DNA of 25,237 bases, from the NCBI GenBank assembly GCA_030618675.1, contig JAUXCV010000003.1:1-25237 (forward strand). Reading direction: 5' to 3'. The position numbers and the translations under genes were made by a program. The notes below the pieces were generated by a model. That model made no database searches. It had not been told where the DNA came from and saw nothing but the letters and a program-made list of their open reading frames with translations. Below are positions 6,117 to 13,237 of this stretch, in pieces (the stretch's first letter is position 1; every line of letters begins with the position of its first letter). This DNA is from Acidimicrobiia bacterium (GTDB lineage Bacteria; Actinomycetota; Acidimicrobiia; Spongiisociales; UBA5794).

Positions 6117-8030
6117 ATGTCTATAGACGACGAACGCGCGCCGCAAGAGGATCCATCGCTTGAAGACACTTCCACATCGTCCGAGAGCCACACTGCCGTG
6201 GACGGCTTCGAATCGACAGATACGCCGCTCGAACCGTTCGGCGAAGTAATCTCAGGGGACATGGACGAATACGACCCCGACGCGACCGGTGAACTCGACC
6301 TGCCGGGCGTGAATGAAGACCTGAGTCCTCATCCGGCCGAGGCTGATCCCGGCTTTGATGGATGGCTCGTTGACGATGAGGCCTCGCCACAGAGCGACGA
6401 TCCATATGCCGCGTTGTCCGAGTCCGATAAGGATGACGATGCCGCTTCGGAGATCGCCGACTGGATGGCGTTCACGAGCGCTGCCGCGGACGAGGAGTCC
6501 ATCCCCGAGGAAGAAGACGACGTTGCCGAGGCTGTCGTTCCCGAAGAGGCTGTCGTTCCCGAAGAGAGGACACCCGAGGCCGAATCCGTAGATTCGACGG
6601 AGGACGGCCCGGATGAGAACCTACCCCTTGCCACAGATGAAGATCCGGTCGGCGATGACCCGCATGAGGACGCCGGCGGGGTCTTCTTCGGAGACGCTGC
6701 CATCGAGCAGGACGATGGGCCGGCAGATGCTCCGGAGGAAGAACTGATCGACACGGTCCAGGACGGCCCGGCCGACGAACCGGAGCGTGTTGAAGAGATC
6801 GTTGATGGCGAGGAGTCGTTCGAAGAATCAGATGAGGGCGACCCGGAGAAGCTGACGGTACTGCCGATCGTGTCGATCGGTGCCGCTGCGATGGGAAGCG
6901 ATCGAGCACCCGACACCGACGGCGATGAGATCGGCGTTGCCGATGACGATACGGGTGAGATACCGATCGTCGGATTCGAGCAACCGGACATCGCATCCGG
7001 GGGAGGATCGGCCATCTTCGATGGCGAGGATTTCACAGAAGAGCACTATCTGGACGCGGCGACCCGAGAACACCATGATCTCGCAGCGGCGGTTGCCGCG
7101 GCGGACTCGGAGGACGCCGAGCAGGTGGCTCTGTCCGCGGCGATCCCCGGACTTGATTCCGGCGTTGTGGGATTCGATGACGTTGTCGATCCCAATGCGG
7201 GTGACGCCTCTGGGTCGATCGCCCCGCCGAAGTCGTCGGATCTCGTCGTTCGCGTCGTAACCGGTGTGGCACTCGTCGCGGCATTCGTACTCTCGCTGCT
7301 CTGGCGACCGGCGATCATCGTGCTGGCACTGGCCGTGTTCGTCGTTGCTGCGGGGGAGTTCTACAGCGTCCTGGTACACCGTCGGTACAAGCCACTCTTG
7401 ATCTTCGGATATCTGGGGATCATCGGTGCCGGCCTCGGAGCAGTTGTGTGGGGGGTCATCGCGATCCCGATCGCCTTCGCCCTGATGATCACCGTCATCT
7501 TGCTCTTCGATGCCGCCAGTCGGCGCAGGGATGGAGCCGTCAGCGGATTCTCAGTCACCATCCTGGTCGCGGTCTGGGTCGGCGGTTTCGGAGCATTCGC
7601 CTTCCCGATCATCGCGGCCGACAATTACCAGGCTCTCGTGCTGACCGTTGTGGGGATGGTCGCGCTCGTCGACATCGCCGCGTACTTCGTGGGCAGAACG
7701 ATCGGCCGTCGTCCCTTCGCTCCTGTGATCTCCCCGAAGAAGACGATAGAGGGGTTCATCGGTGGCACGCTGATGGCTCTCCTCGCCGGCGCCGTCGCCA
7801 GCTTCTTCGTCGAGGCGATCGATCTCCCAGCCGGTCTCGCTCTCGGCGTCGTCGTCGCCGTATTCGCGCCCCTCGGAGACCTCTCTGTGTCTGTGATCAA
7901 GAGATCGTTGAACATCAAGGACATGGGTTCGATCCTGCCGGGGCACGGCGGTGTCCTTGATCGGATCGACGCCATCGTCGCGGTCGTCCCAGCGGCCTGG
8001 GCGGCGTTCGTGTGGATGGGCATCCTCTGA
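6117..8030 (+). CDS. cdsA: Phosphatidate cytidylyltransferase (CDP-diacylglycerol synthase) with a very long acidic N-terminal extension
   Basis: CdsA makes CDP-diacylglycerol from phosphatidic acid and CTP in the membrane. The enzyme part is residues ~375-637: several hydrophobic helices starting at DLVVRVVTGVALVAAFVLSL, the SPKKTIEGFIGG motif, and the family signature SVIKRSLNIKDMGSILPGHG followed by GVLDRID. Family members are usually 260-300 aa. The first ~370 residues here are strongly acidic, rich in Asp/Glu/Pro/Ser/Ala, without hydrophobic segments or recognisable domain, probably disordered and cytoplasmic. They contain an exact duplicated EAVVPE unit. ATG 6117 follows a G-run at 6102-6107. 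The extension shows the codon phase of real coding sequence with no internal stop. A later start cannot be excluded, but none stands out. Overlaps dxr by 19 nt. Confidence 0.92.
   Translation: MSIDDERAPQEDPSLEDTSTSSESHTAVDGFESTDTPLEPFGEVISGDMDEYDPDATGELDLPGVNEDLSPHPAEADPGFDGWLVDDEASPQSDDPYAALSESDKDDDAASEIADWMAFTSAAADEESIPEEEDDVAEAVVPEEAVVPEERTPEAESVDSTEDGPDENLPLATDEDPVGDDPHEDAGGVFFGDAAIEQDDGPADAPEEELIDTVQDGPADEPERVEEIVDGEESFEESDEGDPEKLTVLPIVSIGAAAMGSDRAPDTDGDEIGVADDDTGEIPIVGFEQPDIASGGGSAIFDGEDFTEEHYLDAATREHHDLAAAVAAADSEDAEQVALSAAIPGLDSGVVGFDDVVDPNAGDASGSIAPPKSSDLVVRVVTGVALVAAFVLSLLWRPAIIVLALAVFVVAAGEFYSVLVHRRYKPLLIFGYLGIIGAGLGAVVWGVIAIPIAFALMITVILLFDAASRRRDGAVSGFSVTILVAVWVGGFGAFAFPIIAADNYQALVLTVVGMVALVDIAAYFVGRTIGRRPFAPVISPKKTIEGFIGGTLMALLAGAVASFFVEAIDLPAGLALGVVVAVFAPLGDLSVSVIKRSLNIKDMGSILPGHGGVLDRIDAIVAVVPAAWAAFVWMGIL
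6528..6563 (+). repeat. 18-bp exact tandem repeat in the acidic region of cdsA
   Basis: GAGGCTGTCGTTCCCGAA occurs twice back to back (6528-6545 and 6546-6563), encoding EAVVPE twice. It is in frame and length-neutral, so it may be a recent slippage duplication in a disordered region. Confidence 0.85.
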
Positions 8031-9166
8031 CCTCGATCATCGTTCTGGGGGCCACCGGGTCGATCGGGCGCCAGACGCTCGACGTAGCCGATCGCCTCGA
8101 TCGAGCCGTTCTCGGTCTCGCCTCCGGATCGTTGTCGAAAGAGATCGTCGATCTGGCAGGCCGGTACCCAGAAGCGAGCGTCGCTGTGGCTCGCATGCCT
8201 GAACGTCCGGTCGGTGGGGCGATCGAACGTCGGATCGAGTTCGGGCCGGAGGCCGTTGCTGCGTTGGCCAGATCACCGGAGACCACGGTGGTCAATGGCA
8301 TCGTCGGAGCGGCCGGTCTTGAGCCGTCACTGGCTGCTCTCGAGAGCGGAAACCGGCTGGCTCTCGCCAACAAGGAGAGCCTTCTGACGGGTGGCTCCCT
8401 TGTCCTCTCGGCGCTCGAGTCGGGCGGCGGCGAACTCATCCCCGTCGATAGCGAACACTCTGCCATTTCGCAGTGCATCGAGGGCGAGTCCGTTGAAGCG
8501 ATCCGTCGGGTGATCCTCACCGCATCGGGGGGTCCGTTCCACGCTCGTCCCGATATCGATCTTGAGCGGGTCTCTGTTGCCGATGCGCTTGCACACCCAA
8601 CGTGGGACATGGGGAAGCGGATCTCCATCGATTCGGCGACCTTGATGAACAAGGCGTTCGAGGTCATCGAAGCGCACTTCTTGTTCTCACTCGACTACGC
8701 CCAGATCGACGTTGTCATTCATCCGGGGAGCTTCGTGCATTCGCTCGTGGAGTTCGTTGATGGCGTCGTCAAAGCCGAACTCGGTCCGCCCGACATGCGC
8801 AAGCCGATCCAGCGTGCGCTGACCTGGCCCGGGCGGATGCCGGCGCCGACCGAGCCGATCGATCTCATGGGAACTGCGTTGACCTTCTCCGCGCCGGATC
8901 GCCGGCGGTTCCCGGCCCTGGACCTCGGCTACGAAGCGGGACGAAGAGGCGGAAACGGACCGGCGGTCCTCAACGCGGCCGACGAGGTCGCCGTTGCTGC
9001 TTTCCTGGATCGCCGCATCCGATTCACCGAGATCGTCGAAGTGGTGGCGAGCGCCCTGAGCGCGGTGCCTCCGGGGCCGATCTCGACGTTGGCCGACGCC
9101 CTTGCCTCCGACGCAGCAGGGCGAGCTGCGGCGACGGAGTCGATCGTCCGGCGGGCATCTCGGTAG
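8012..9166 (+). CDS. dxr: 1-deoxy-D-xylulose 5-phosphate reductoisomerase
   Basis: Second enzyme of the MEP isoprenoid pathway: DXP plus NADPH to MEP. The 384-aa product has the NADPH-binding GATGSIG (13-19), LALANKESLLTGG, metal-site DSEHSAISQ (Asp146, Glu148), TASGGPFH, HPTWDMGKRISIDSATLMNK and KAFEVIEAHFLF, and a C-terminal helical domain. GTG 8012 is the only usable start ahead of SIIVLGATGSIG. It lies inside the end of cdsA (19-nt overlap), so the two are probably coupled. With ispG downstream, two MEP-pathway genes flank rseP, exactly as in other actinobacteria. Confidence 0.96.
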   Translation: MDGHPLTSIIVLGATGSIGRQTLDVADRLDRAVLGLASGSLSKEIVDLAGRYPEASVAVARMPERPVGGAIERRIEFGPEAVAALARSPETTVVNGIVGAAGLEPSLAALESGNRLALANKESLLTGGSLVLSALESGGGELIPVDSEHSAISQCIEGESVEAIRRVILTASGGPFHARPDIDLERVSVADALAHPTWDMGKRISIDSATLMNKAFEVIEAHFLFSLDYAQIDVVIHPGSFVHSLVEFVDGVVKAELGPPDMRKPIQRALTWPGRMPAPTEPIDLMGTALTFSAPDRRRFPALDLGYEAGRRGGNGPAVLNAADEVAVAAFLDRRIRFTEIVEVVASALSAVPPGPISTLADALASDAAGRAAATESIVRRASR

Positions 9167-9180
9167 TTAGGCACGTCCGG

Positions 9181-9193
9181 TACCGTTGATCGC
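9181..9193 (+). promoter_or_regulatory. Leaderless-type promoter (-10 TACCGT) ahead of rseP
   Basis: TACCGT (9181-9186) fits TANNNT and lies 7 nt before an ATG at 9194. This is the spacing expected when transcription starts on the A of a start codon. No good -35 box is seen. The same arrangement (TACCAT, then 7 nt, then ATG) is found before ispG. The ATG here opens an eight-codon ORF and not rseP itself. Confidence 0.45.
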
Positions 9194-9220
9194 ATGAGAC
9201 CGACCAGGGGCATGAACTGA
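9194..9220 (+). CDS. Putative leaderless micro-ORF MRPTRGMN upstream of rseP
   Basis: ATG at 9194 opens eight codons (MRPTRGMN) and ends with TGA at 9218-9220, whose last base is the A of the rseP ATG (TGATG). If transcription starts at 9194 as the TACCGT box suggests, a leaderless ribosome would translate this peptide and terminate exactly at the rseP start, favouring re-initiation. A CAGGGG at 9205-9210 could also serve as a Shine-Dalgarno for rseP. Whether the peptide is made is unknown; the coupling idea is inference from geometry. Confidence 0.35.
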   Translation: MRPTRGMN

Positions 9221-10377
9221 TGGGGACCGCCGTGATGCTGATCGGCATCGTGCTGATGATCGTCATTCACGAGGGCGGACACTTCCTCGCAGCGAAGGCG
9301 TTCGGGATGAAGGCCACCGAGGCGTTCTTCGGGTTCGGCCCTCGCATCTGGTCGACCACGCGGGGCGAGACGGAGTACGGCGTCAAGGCTTTTCCGCTCG
9401 GCGGATATGTGCGCATCATCGGGATGAATCCACTCGAGGAGATCGATCCCGAGGATGAGGCTCGGACCTACCGGACCGCGGTGTTCTGGAAGAAGTCCGT
9501 CGTCGTGCTCGCCGGGATCTTCAGCCATTTCGTCATGGCGACGCTCCTTCTGATCACGGTCTTCTCGATCTGGGGGATCGTGGCGACGGACGATGCCGGT
9601 GATCGGATCCCGACGTTGTCTTTGGCCATGGTCGCTGAAACCACGCCATCCGGTGATGTCTCTCCGGCGACGACCGCCGGATTCGTGGCCGAGGATTTGC
9701 TCCGAACGTACGAGGGAACCGCGGTCGTGTCGTGGGACGATTTCGTCGAGCACGTACGAGCCGACGGTGGGAAGACGGTTCTGATCGGCTACGACCGCGA
9801 TGGTGTGGCGGCGGAAGCCTCAACGACCCTTGCGTTCACCGAAGTGCCGCTCGTCGTCGACGGTGTGGCCGTGACGGATGAGAACGGCGATGTCGTGTAC
9901 CAGGAGGTCGGGTACTTCGGAGCGGCACCTGAGATCGCACGGGACCACCTCGGATTGCTCGGCGTTGTGGGTGCTGCCTTCCGCGGCGTCGGCGAGGCCG
10001 TTGTCCAGAGCGTCTACGGACTCGGACAGTTGATTCTCGGGTTCCCTCAACTCGTGATGTCGGTCTTCGGGGGAAGTGACGAGGTCATCGGTGAGGTCCG
10101 ACCGATCAGTCCGATCGGACTCGCCAGGTTGGCAGGACCGATGGAGAGCACGCTCATGATGCTGGCTCTCGTGAACGTGTTCGTGGGGGTCCTGAATTTC
10201 ATTCCTCTCTACCCCCTCGATGGCGGGCATTTCGCGGTCGCCCTGTACGAGAAGATCCGTGGACATGCCCCCGACGTCCGCAAGCTGATGCCGGTCGCCG
10301 CCGTCGTGGTCCTCTTCCTGATTACGATCGGTCTCATGGGCGTGTATCTAGATATCTTCAAACCGCTGGAGCTGTGA
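9220..10377 (+). CDS. rseP: Site-2 protease family zinc metalloprotease RseP (Rip1-like)
   Basis: Intramembrane protease (M50) that cuts transmembrane proteins, classically anti-sigma factors; the mycobacterial homologue Rip1 is in the same dxr-rip1-ispG position. The first helix contains HEGGH (His17, Glu18, His21) followed by the family's FGFGPRIWS. Then come the second helix, a central periplasmic region (~130-260) expected to hold a PDZ domain, and a third helix with the metal-ligand Asp in NFIPLYPLDGGHF. The last hydrophobic helix is VAAVVVLFLITIGLMGVYL. Length 385 aa, normal. ATG 9220 starts right at the stop of a micro-ORF. Substrates are not identifiable here; the window's only sigma factor is whiG and no anti-sigma gene is visible. 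Confidence 0.95.
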   Translation: MGTAVMLIGIVLMIVIHEGGHFLAAKAFGMKATEAFFGFGPRIWSTTRGETEYGVKAFPLGGYVRIIGMNPLEEIDPEDEARTYRTAVFWKKSVVVLAGIFSHFVMATLLLITVFSIWGIVATDDAGDRIPTLSLAMVAETTPSGDVSPATTAGFVAEDLLRTYEGTAVVSWDDFVEHVRADGGKTVLIGYDRDGVAAEASTTLAFTEVPLVVDGVAVTDENGDVVYQEVGYFGAAPEIARDHLGLLGVVGAAFRGVGEAVVQSVYGLGQLILGFPQLVMSVFGGSDEVIGEVRPISPIGLARLAGPMESTLMMLALVNVFVGVLNFIPLYPLDGGHFAVALYEKIRGHAPDVRKLMPVAAVVVLFLITIGLMGVYLDIFKPLEL

Positions 10378-10391
10378 CCGGCTTCGCCGGT
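10377..10391 (+). terminator. GC-rich hairpin at the rseP stop codon
   Basis: ACCGGC and GCCGGT (10377-10382 and 10386-10391) form a perfect 6-bp stem with a TTC loop, starting on the last base of the rseP stop codon. No T-run follows, so termination would be of the U-tract-less type or processing-related. The position at the end of an operon supports a terminator. Confidence 0.4.
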
Positions 10392-10420
10392 GTAGTCAGT
10401 AGTGGTCAAGTAGTCAGTAG
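10391..10420. repeat. AGTAG-core direct repeats downstream of rseP (junction copy 2, left part)
   Basis: GTAGTCAGTAGT occurs twice, at 10392-10403 and 10410-10421. AGTAG cores lie at 10398, 10409 and 10416 (with TGTAG at 10391). These are the same cores as at 3076-3103, here with 7-bp and 11-bp steps. The 33-nt stretch 10422-10454 after it holds nothing I recognise. Confidence 0.65.
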
Positions 10421-10454
10421 TCGGCAAAGACTCTGCTCGCATCTCGTTGGAGCC

Positions 10455-10475
10455 GGTGGCTGGTGGCTGGTGGCT
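10455..10475. repeat. Three tandem copies of GGTGGCT
   Basis: A perfect 7-bp unit GGTGGCT is repeated three times at 10455-10461, 10462-10468 and 10469-10475, directly before the CTACTCGG array. It is non-coding and possibly a slippage product. Confidence 0.8.
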
Positions 10476-10480
10476 CTCGG

Positions 10481-10536
10481 CTACTCGGCTACTCGGCTAC
10501 TCGGCTACTCGGCTACTCAGCTACTCAGCTACTCCT
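10481..10536. repeat. Seven-copy CTACTCGG minisatellite ahead of ispG
   Basis: CTACT starts at 10481, 10489, 10497, 10505, 10513, 10521 and 10529, an exact 8-bp period. Units are CTACTCGG (four), CTACTCAG (two) and CTACTCCT (one). The array ends 3 nt before the putative ispG -10 box and so occupies the -35 region and upstream. Open frame runs through it in the ispG phase but there is no coding evidence. Confidence 0.9.
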
Positions 10537-10539
10537 CCC

Positions 10540-10552
10540 TACCATCCCTCTA
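10540..10552 (+). promoter_or_regulatory. Leaderless-type promoter (-10 TACCAT) for ispG
   Basis: TACCAT (10540-10545) fits TANNNT and is followed by 7 nt and the ispG ATG at 10553. There is no Shine-Dalgarno before that ATG (the preceding bases are CCCTCTA), which supports leaderless translation. The -35 region is the repeat array. Confidence 0.5.
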
Positions 10553-11770
10553 ATGACGATCGAACGCAGGGACTCGCGACAATTGATGGTCGGTAGTGTC
10601 CCTGTCGGTGGTCGCGCTCCGGTCACCGTCCAGTCGATGACCACCACCAAGACCGCCGATGTCGACGGCACGCTGGCGCAGGTGTATGCCCTGAGCGGCG
10701 CCGGAGCGGACATCGTACGAATCACCTGTAACGACGTCGAAGCAGCGCAGGGCCTGGCAGAGATCGTTCCTCGATCGCCGGTCCCGATCATCGCCGACAT
10801 CCACTTCCAGTACCGGCTGGCGCTGGCGGCCCTCGAAGCGGGCGTGGCCGGGCTGAGGCTCAATCCCGGGAACATCCGAGATGAAGGGCACATCAAGACC
10901 GTCGCTCGCGCCGCTGCCGAGGCAGGAGTGTCGATCCGGGTCGGAGTCAACGCGGGTTCGCTCGACAAGGACCTTCTCGAGGAATTCGGTGCTCCGGTGC
11001 CTGAGGCACTCGTTCGGTCGGCCCTTGCGGAGATCCGGTACCTCGAGGACGTTGGATTCCACGACATCAAGATCTCCGTCAAGCACTCGAACGTGCCGCT
11101 CATGGTCGAGTCGTACCGCTTGCTCGCGGAGAGGATCGAGTATCCCCTGCATCTCGGTGTCACAGAGGCCGGGCCACCGCCCGGCGGCTTGATCAAGTCG
11201 GTCGCGGGGATCGCCACACTGCTTCTCGAAGGCATCGGAGACACAATCCGATTCTCGCTCACCGCCGATCCGGTCGAAGAGGCCAAAGCCGGTCGGCAAC
11301 TTCTCGAGTACCTCGGCTTGCGAGAGCGCACCGGACTCGATCTGATCGCGTGCCCGTCGTGCGGACGCGCCGAGGTCGACGTCATCAAGGTTGCTGCGGA
11401 GGCCACCGCAGCGCTCGAGGCCGCGAACCTGCCGATCCAGGTCGCGATCATGGGATGCATCGTGAACGGACCGGGCGAAGCCCGCGAGGCGGATATCGGG
11501 ATCGCCGCCGGCCGGGGCAAAGGACACCTGTTCATCAAGGGTCGCGTCGTGCGTGTCGTGCCGGAGGACCAGATGGTCGACGCCCTGCTCGACGAAGCAC
11601 ATCGGCTCCTCGAAGAGGGAGTTGAGGCGAGACTTGCCGCTGCGGACGTCTCTGCAGCGGACCTGGCGACGGAGGAGCGGCTCGAACTCGTCGAACTCCA
11701 GGGTGATGCGAACCGTGCGGCCGAGCGCCGCGCGGCCGTGGCGGACATCGTCGCCGGAGATGAGGGATGA
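10553..11770 (+). CDS. ispG: 4-hydroxy-3-methylbut-2-en-1-yl diphosphate synthase (flavodoxin)
   Basis: Penultimate step of the MEP pathway, converting MEcPP to HMBPP with a [4Fe-4S] cluster. The 405-aa product has VQSMTTTKTADVDGTLAQV, IIADIHFQYRLAL, LRLNPGNI and KISVKHSNVP. The cluster cysteines are Cys267 and Cys270 (CPSCGR) and Cys302 (MGCIVNGPGEARE). ATG 10553 gives the family N-terminus; the open frame continues upstream through the repeat array, but that part is not homologous-looking. A ~45-residue Ala/Glu-rich tail after VDALLDEAHRLLEEG is longer than usual. The stop overlaps the next gene as ATGA, tying a secreted protease to ispG expression. Confidence 0.95.
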   Translation: MTIERRDSRQLMVGSVPVGGRAPVTVQSMTTTKTADVDGTLAQVYALSGAGADIVRITCNDVEAAQGLAEIVPRSPVPIIADIHFQYRLALAALEAGVAGLRLNPGNIRDEGHIKTVARAAAEAGVSIRVGVNAGSLDKDLLEEFGAPVPEALVRSALAEIRYLEDVGFHDIKISVKHSNVPLMVESYRLLAERIEYPLHLGVTEAGPPPGGLIKSVAGIATLLLEGIGDTIRFSLTADPVEEAKAGRQLLEYLGLRERTGLDLIACPSCGRAEVDVIKVAAEATAALEAANLPIQVAIMGCIVNGPGEAREADIGIAAGRGKGHLFIKGRVVRVVPEDQMVDALLDEAHRLLEEGVEARLAAADVSAADLATEERLELVELQGDANRAAERRAAVADIVAGDEG

Positions 11771-13140
11771 CTTCCAGCCGGATCGGAACCGCCATCGCGG
11801 TGCTCGCGGTGGTCGCAGTCGCATGTACGCCATCCGCGTCCACGTCATCCACGACGATCGCTCCGGCCTCCGTTGACACCACGGTGGTGAGTTTGCCGCA
11901 ACTCACCACGGCCGAGGAGGTCTACGAACTGTCGGCACCATCGATCGCTTCGATCACCACGGACATCTCAGGCGGTAGTGGCATCCTCATCGACGGCGGA
12001 TTCGTTCTCACAGCGGCACACGTTGTATGGCCGTACCGATCCGTTCGTGTCGTGTTCCCGAACGGCACAGAGGTTCAGAACGCCCCGGTCATCGGCAGGG
12101 ATCCATTCGGAGACCTCGCGATCGTCGACGTGTCGGGCACCGACAACCTTCCTCCAGCTGCAGAAATCGGTGATGGGGAGGACATTCCTCTCGGTCGGCC
12201 CGTGTACCTCGTCGGTTACCCGGGCGAGTCGGAGGAGTACCCACACCCGACGATCACCGAGGGAATTCTCTCTCGTACTCGCGAGTGGAAGAGCGAGCAG
12301 TGGACGTTCCTCCAGTCCGACGCCGCCGCCGTCGGCGGGCAGAGCGGCGGAGCGCTCGTCGATGAGTACGGAACGGTGATCGGCATCACGGGTTTCAGCT
12401 TTCTCGAGGAATTCGGGCTCTCCGGGTCCCTCGTCGATGCGACGAGCAGGATCGAGCGGATGCGATCCGGGGAAGATCTCGGTGACCTCGGTGACCGGCT
12501 TCCGCCGCAGGGGAGAGGTACGGATACGATGACGCTCTCGTTCGAGAACGCCTGGCGGGACTACGTTTTCGTCTTCGAAGCCCCCCTGTACGAGAACGTC
12601 TGGTTCGAGGCAACGAGCGAGGCCGATGTGTCCCTGATGCTCGGCACGATCGACGGACTCGAAATCGCTTTGGCCGACGAAACCGTCGATGGGGAAGAAA
12701 CGATCGAAGACCTGATCACCTACCTGGGACCTCATCTGCTCCGGGTCGAGAACTTCTCTGAATCCGGAGAGGCGGAGCTCAGATCAAGCGTCGACCTGGT
12801 CGAGTGGCCTGATCCCGACGACGGGCGACTGCTCACGAGGAACACGACGATCGCGGGCAACGCCGACTACCCCGGGGACTTCGACTGGTACCTGGTCGAA
12901 CTAGGCGCGGGTGAGGTCCTCACGATCGATGTGGACTCCATCGCCTTCGACCCCGTGCTCATGGTCGATGGCCCGGAGGCCCTCGGTTTCGTTCTCGCCG
13001 TTGACGACGACTCGGGCGGCGGACTGTTCGGCACCAATCCCAGGATCGTCTATGCGGCCGGCGAAACCGGAACGTTCATCATCGTGGTCGCAGACGGCGG
13101 TGCGACCGGTCCGGGCGCCTACCGGCTCACGGTGGACTGA
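11767..13140 (+). CDS. Secreted trypsin-like serine protease, probable lipoprotein, with C-terminal PPC-like domain
   Basis: A 457-aa exported protease. The N-terminus (MTSSRIGTAIAVLAVVAVAC) is a signal peptide with a lipobox-like AVAC at Cys20, followed by a Ser/Thr-rich linker to ~50. The S1-type (HtrA-like) protease domain spans ~55-235 with the full triad: His85 (LTAAHVV), Asp116 (FGDLAIVDV) and Ser193 (VGGQSGGALVD). There is no PDZ domain. Residues ~250-457 are beta-rich. The last ~100 (DYPGDFDWYLVELGAGEVLT to GAYRLTVD) resemble a bacterial pre-peptidase C-terminal (PPC) domain; an earlier, weaker similar segment (~250-345) may be a second copy. ATG 11767 overlaps the ispG stop (ATGA). 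Substrate unknown; not usual at this place in the conserved block. Confidence 0.88.
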   Translation: MTSSRIGTAIAVLAVVAVACTPSASTSSTTIAPASVDTTVVSLPQLTTAEEVYELSAPSIASITTDISGGSGILIDGGFVLTAAHVVWPYRSVRVVFPNGTEVQNAPVIGRDPFGDLAIVDVSGTDNLPPAAEIGDGEDIPLGRPVYLVGYPGESEEYPHPTITEGILSRTREWKSEQWTFLQSDAAAVGGQSGGALVDEYGTVIGITGFSFLEEFGLSGSLVDATSRIERMRSGEDLGDLGDRLPPQGRGTDTMTLSFENAWRDYVFVFEAPLYENVWFEATSEADVSLMLGTIDGLEIALADETVDGEETIEDLITYLGPHLLRVENFSESGEAELRSSVDLVEWPDPDDGRLLTRNTTIAGNADYPGDFDWYLVELGAGEVLTIDVDSIAFDPVLMVDGPEALGFVLAVDDDSGGGLFGTNPRIVYAAGETGTFIIVVADGGATGPGAYRLTVD

Positions 13141-13202
13141 GAGCGGGCGCCGGAAGGTGGAGAATCTGCGAACTGTGGGCTGGCAAAGCACGCATAGGCG
13201 GC

Positions 13203-13221
13203 TGCGAACCCAGGGTTCGCA
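13203..13221. terminator. Bidirectional hairpin between convergent genes
   Basis: TGCGAACCC (13203-13211), a single A, and GGGTTCGCA (13213-13221) form a perfect 9-bp inverted repeat. It sits 62 nt after the protease stop and 16 nt beyond the stop of the convergent regulator gene, so it is placed to end both transcripts. No T-run follows on either side, as is common in GC-rich actinobacteria. Confidence 0.6.
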
Positions 13222-13237
13222 AGTTCGTGGGATCGGT

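Noticed and set aside
4711..6117. 468-codon minus-strand frame opposite pyrH and frr
   Set aside because: Composition and lack of motifs mark it as a shadow of the well-supported genes on the other strand.
10391..10536. CRISPR array
   Set aside because: Units are 7-8 bp without spacers of CRISPR size, and no cas gene is present.
10463..10552. N-terminal extension of IspG by 30 residues through the repeat
   Set aside because: The extra residues are the translated minisatellite; ATG 10553 with a TANNNT box 7 nt upstream gives the normal IspG start.
13141..13237. Small RNA or tRNA fragment around GGGTTCGCA
   Set aside because: The stretch is explained by a 9-bp perfect inverted repeat between convergent genes, best read as a terminator.
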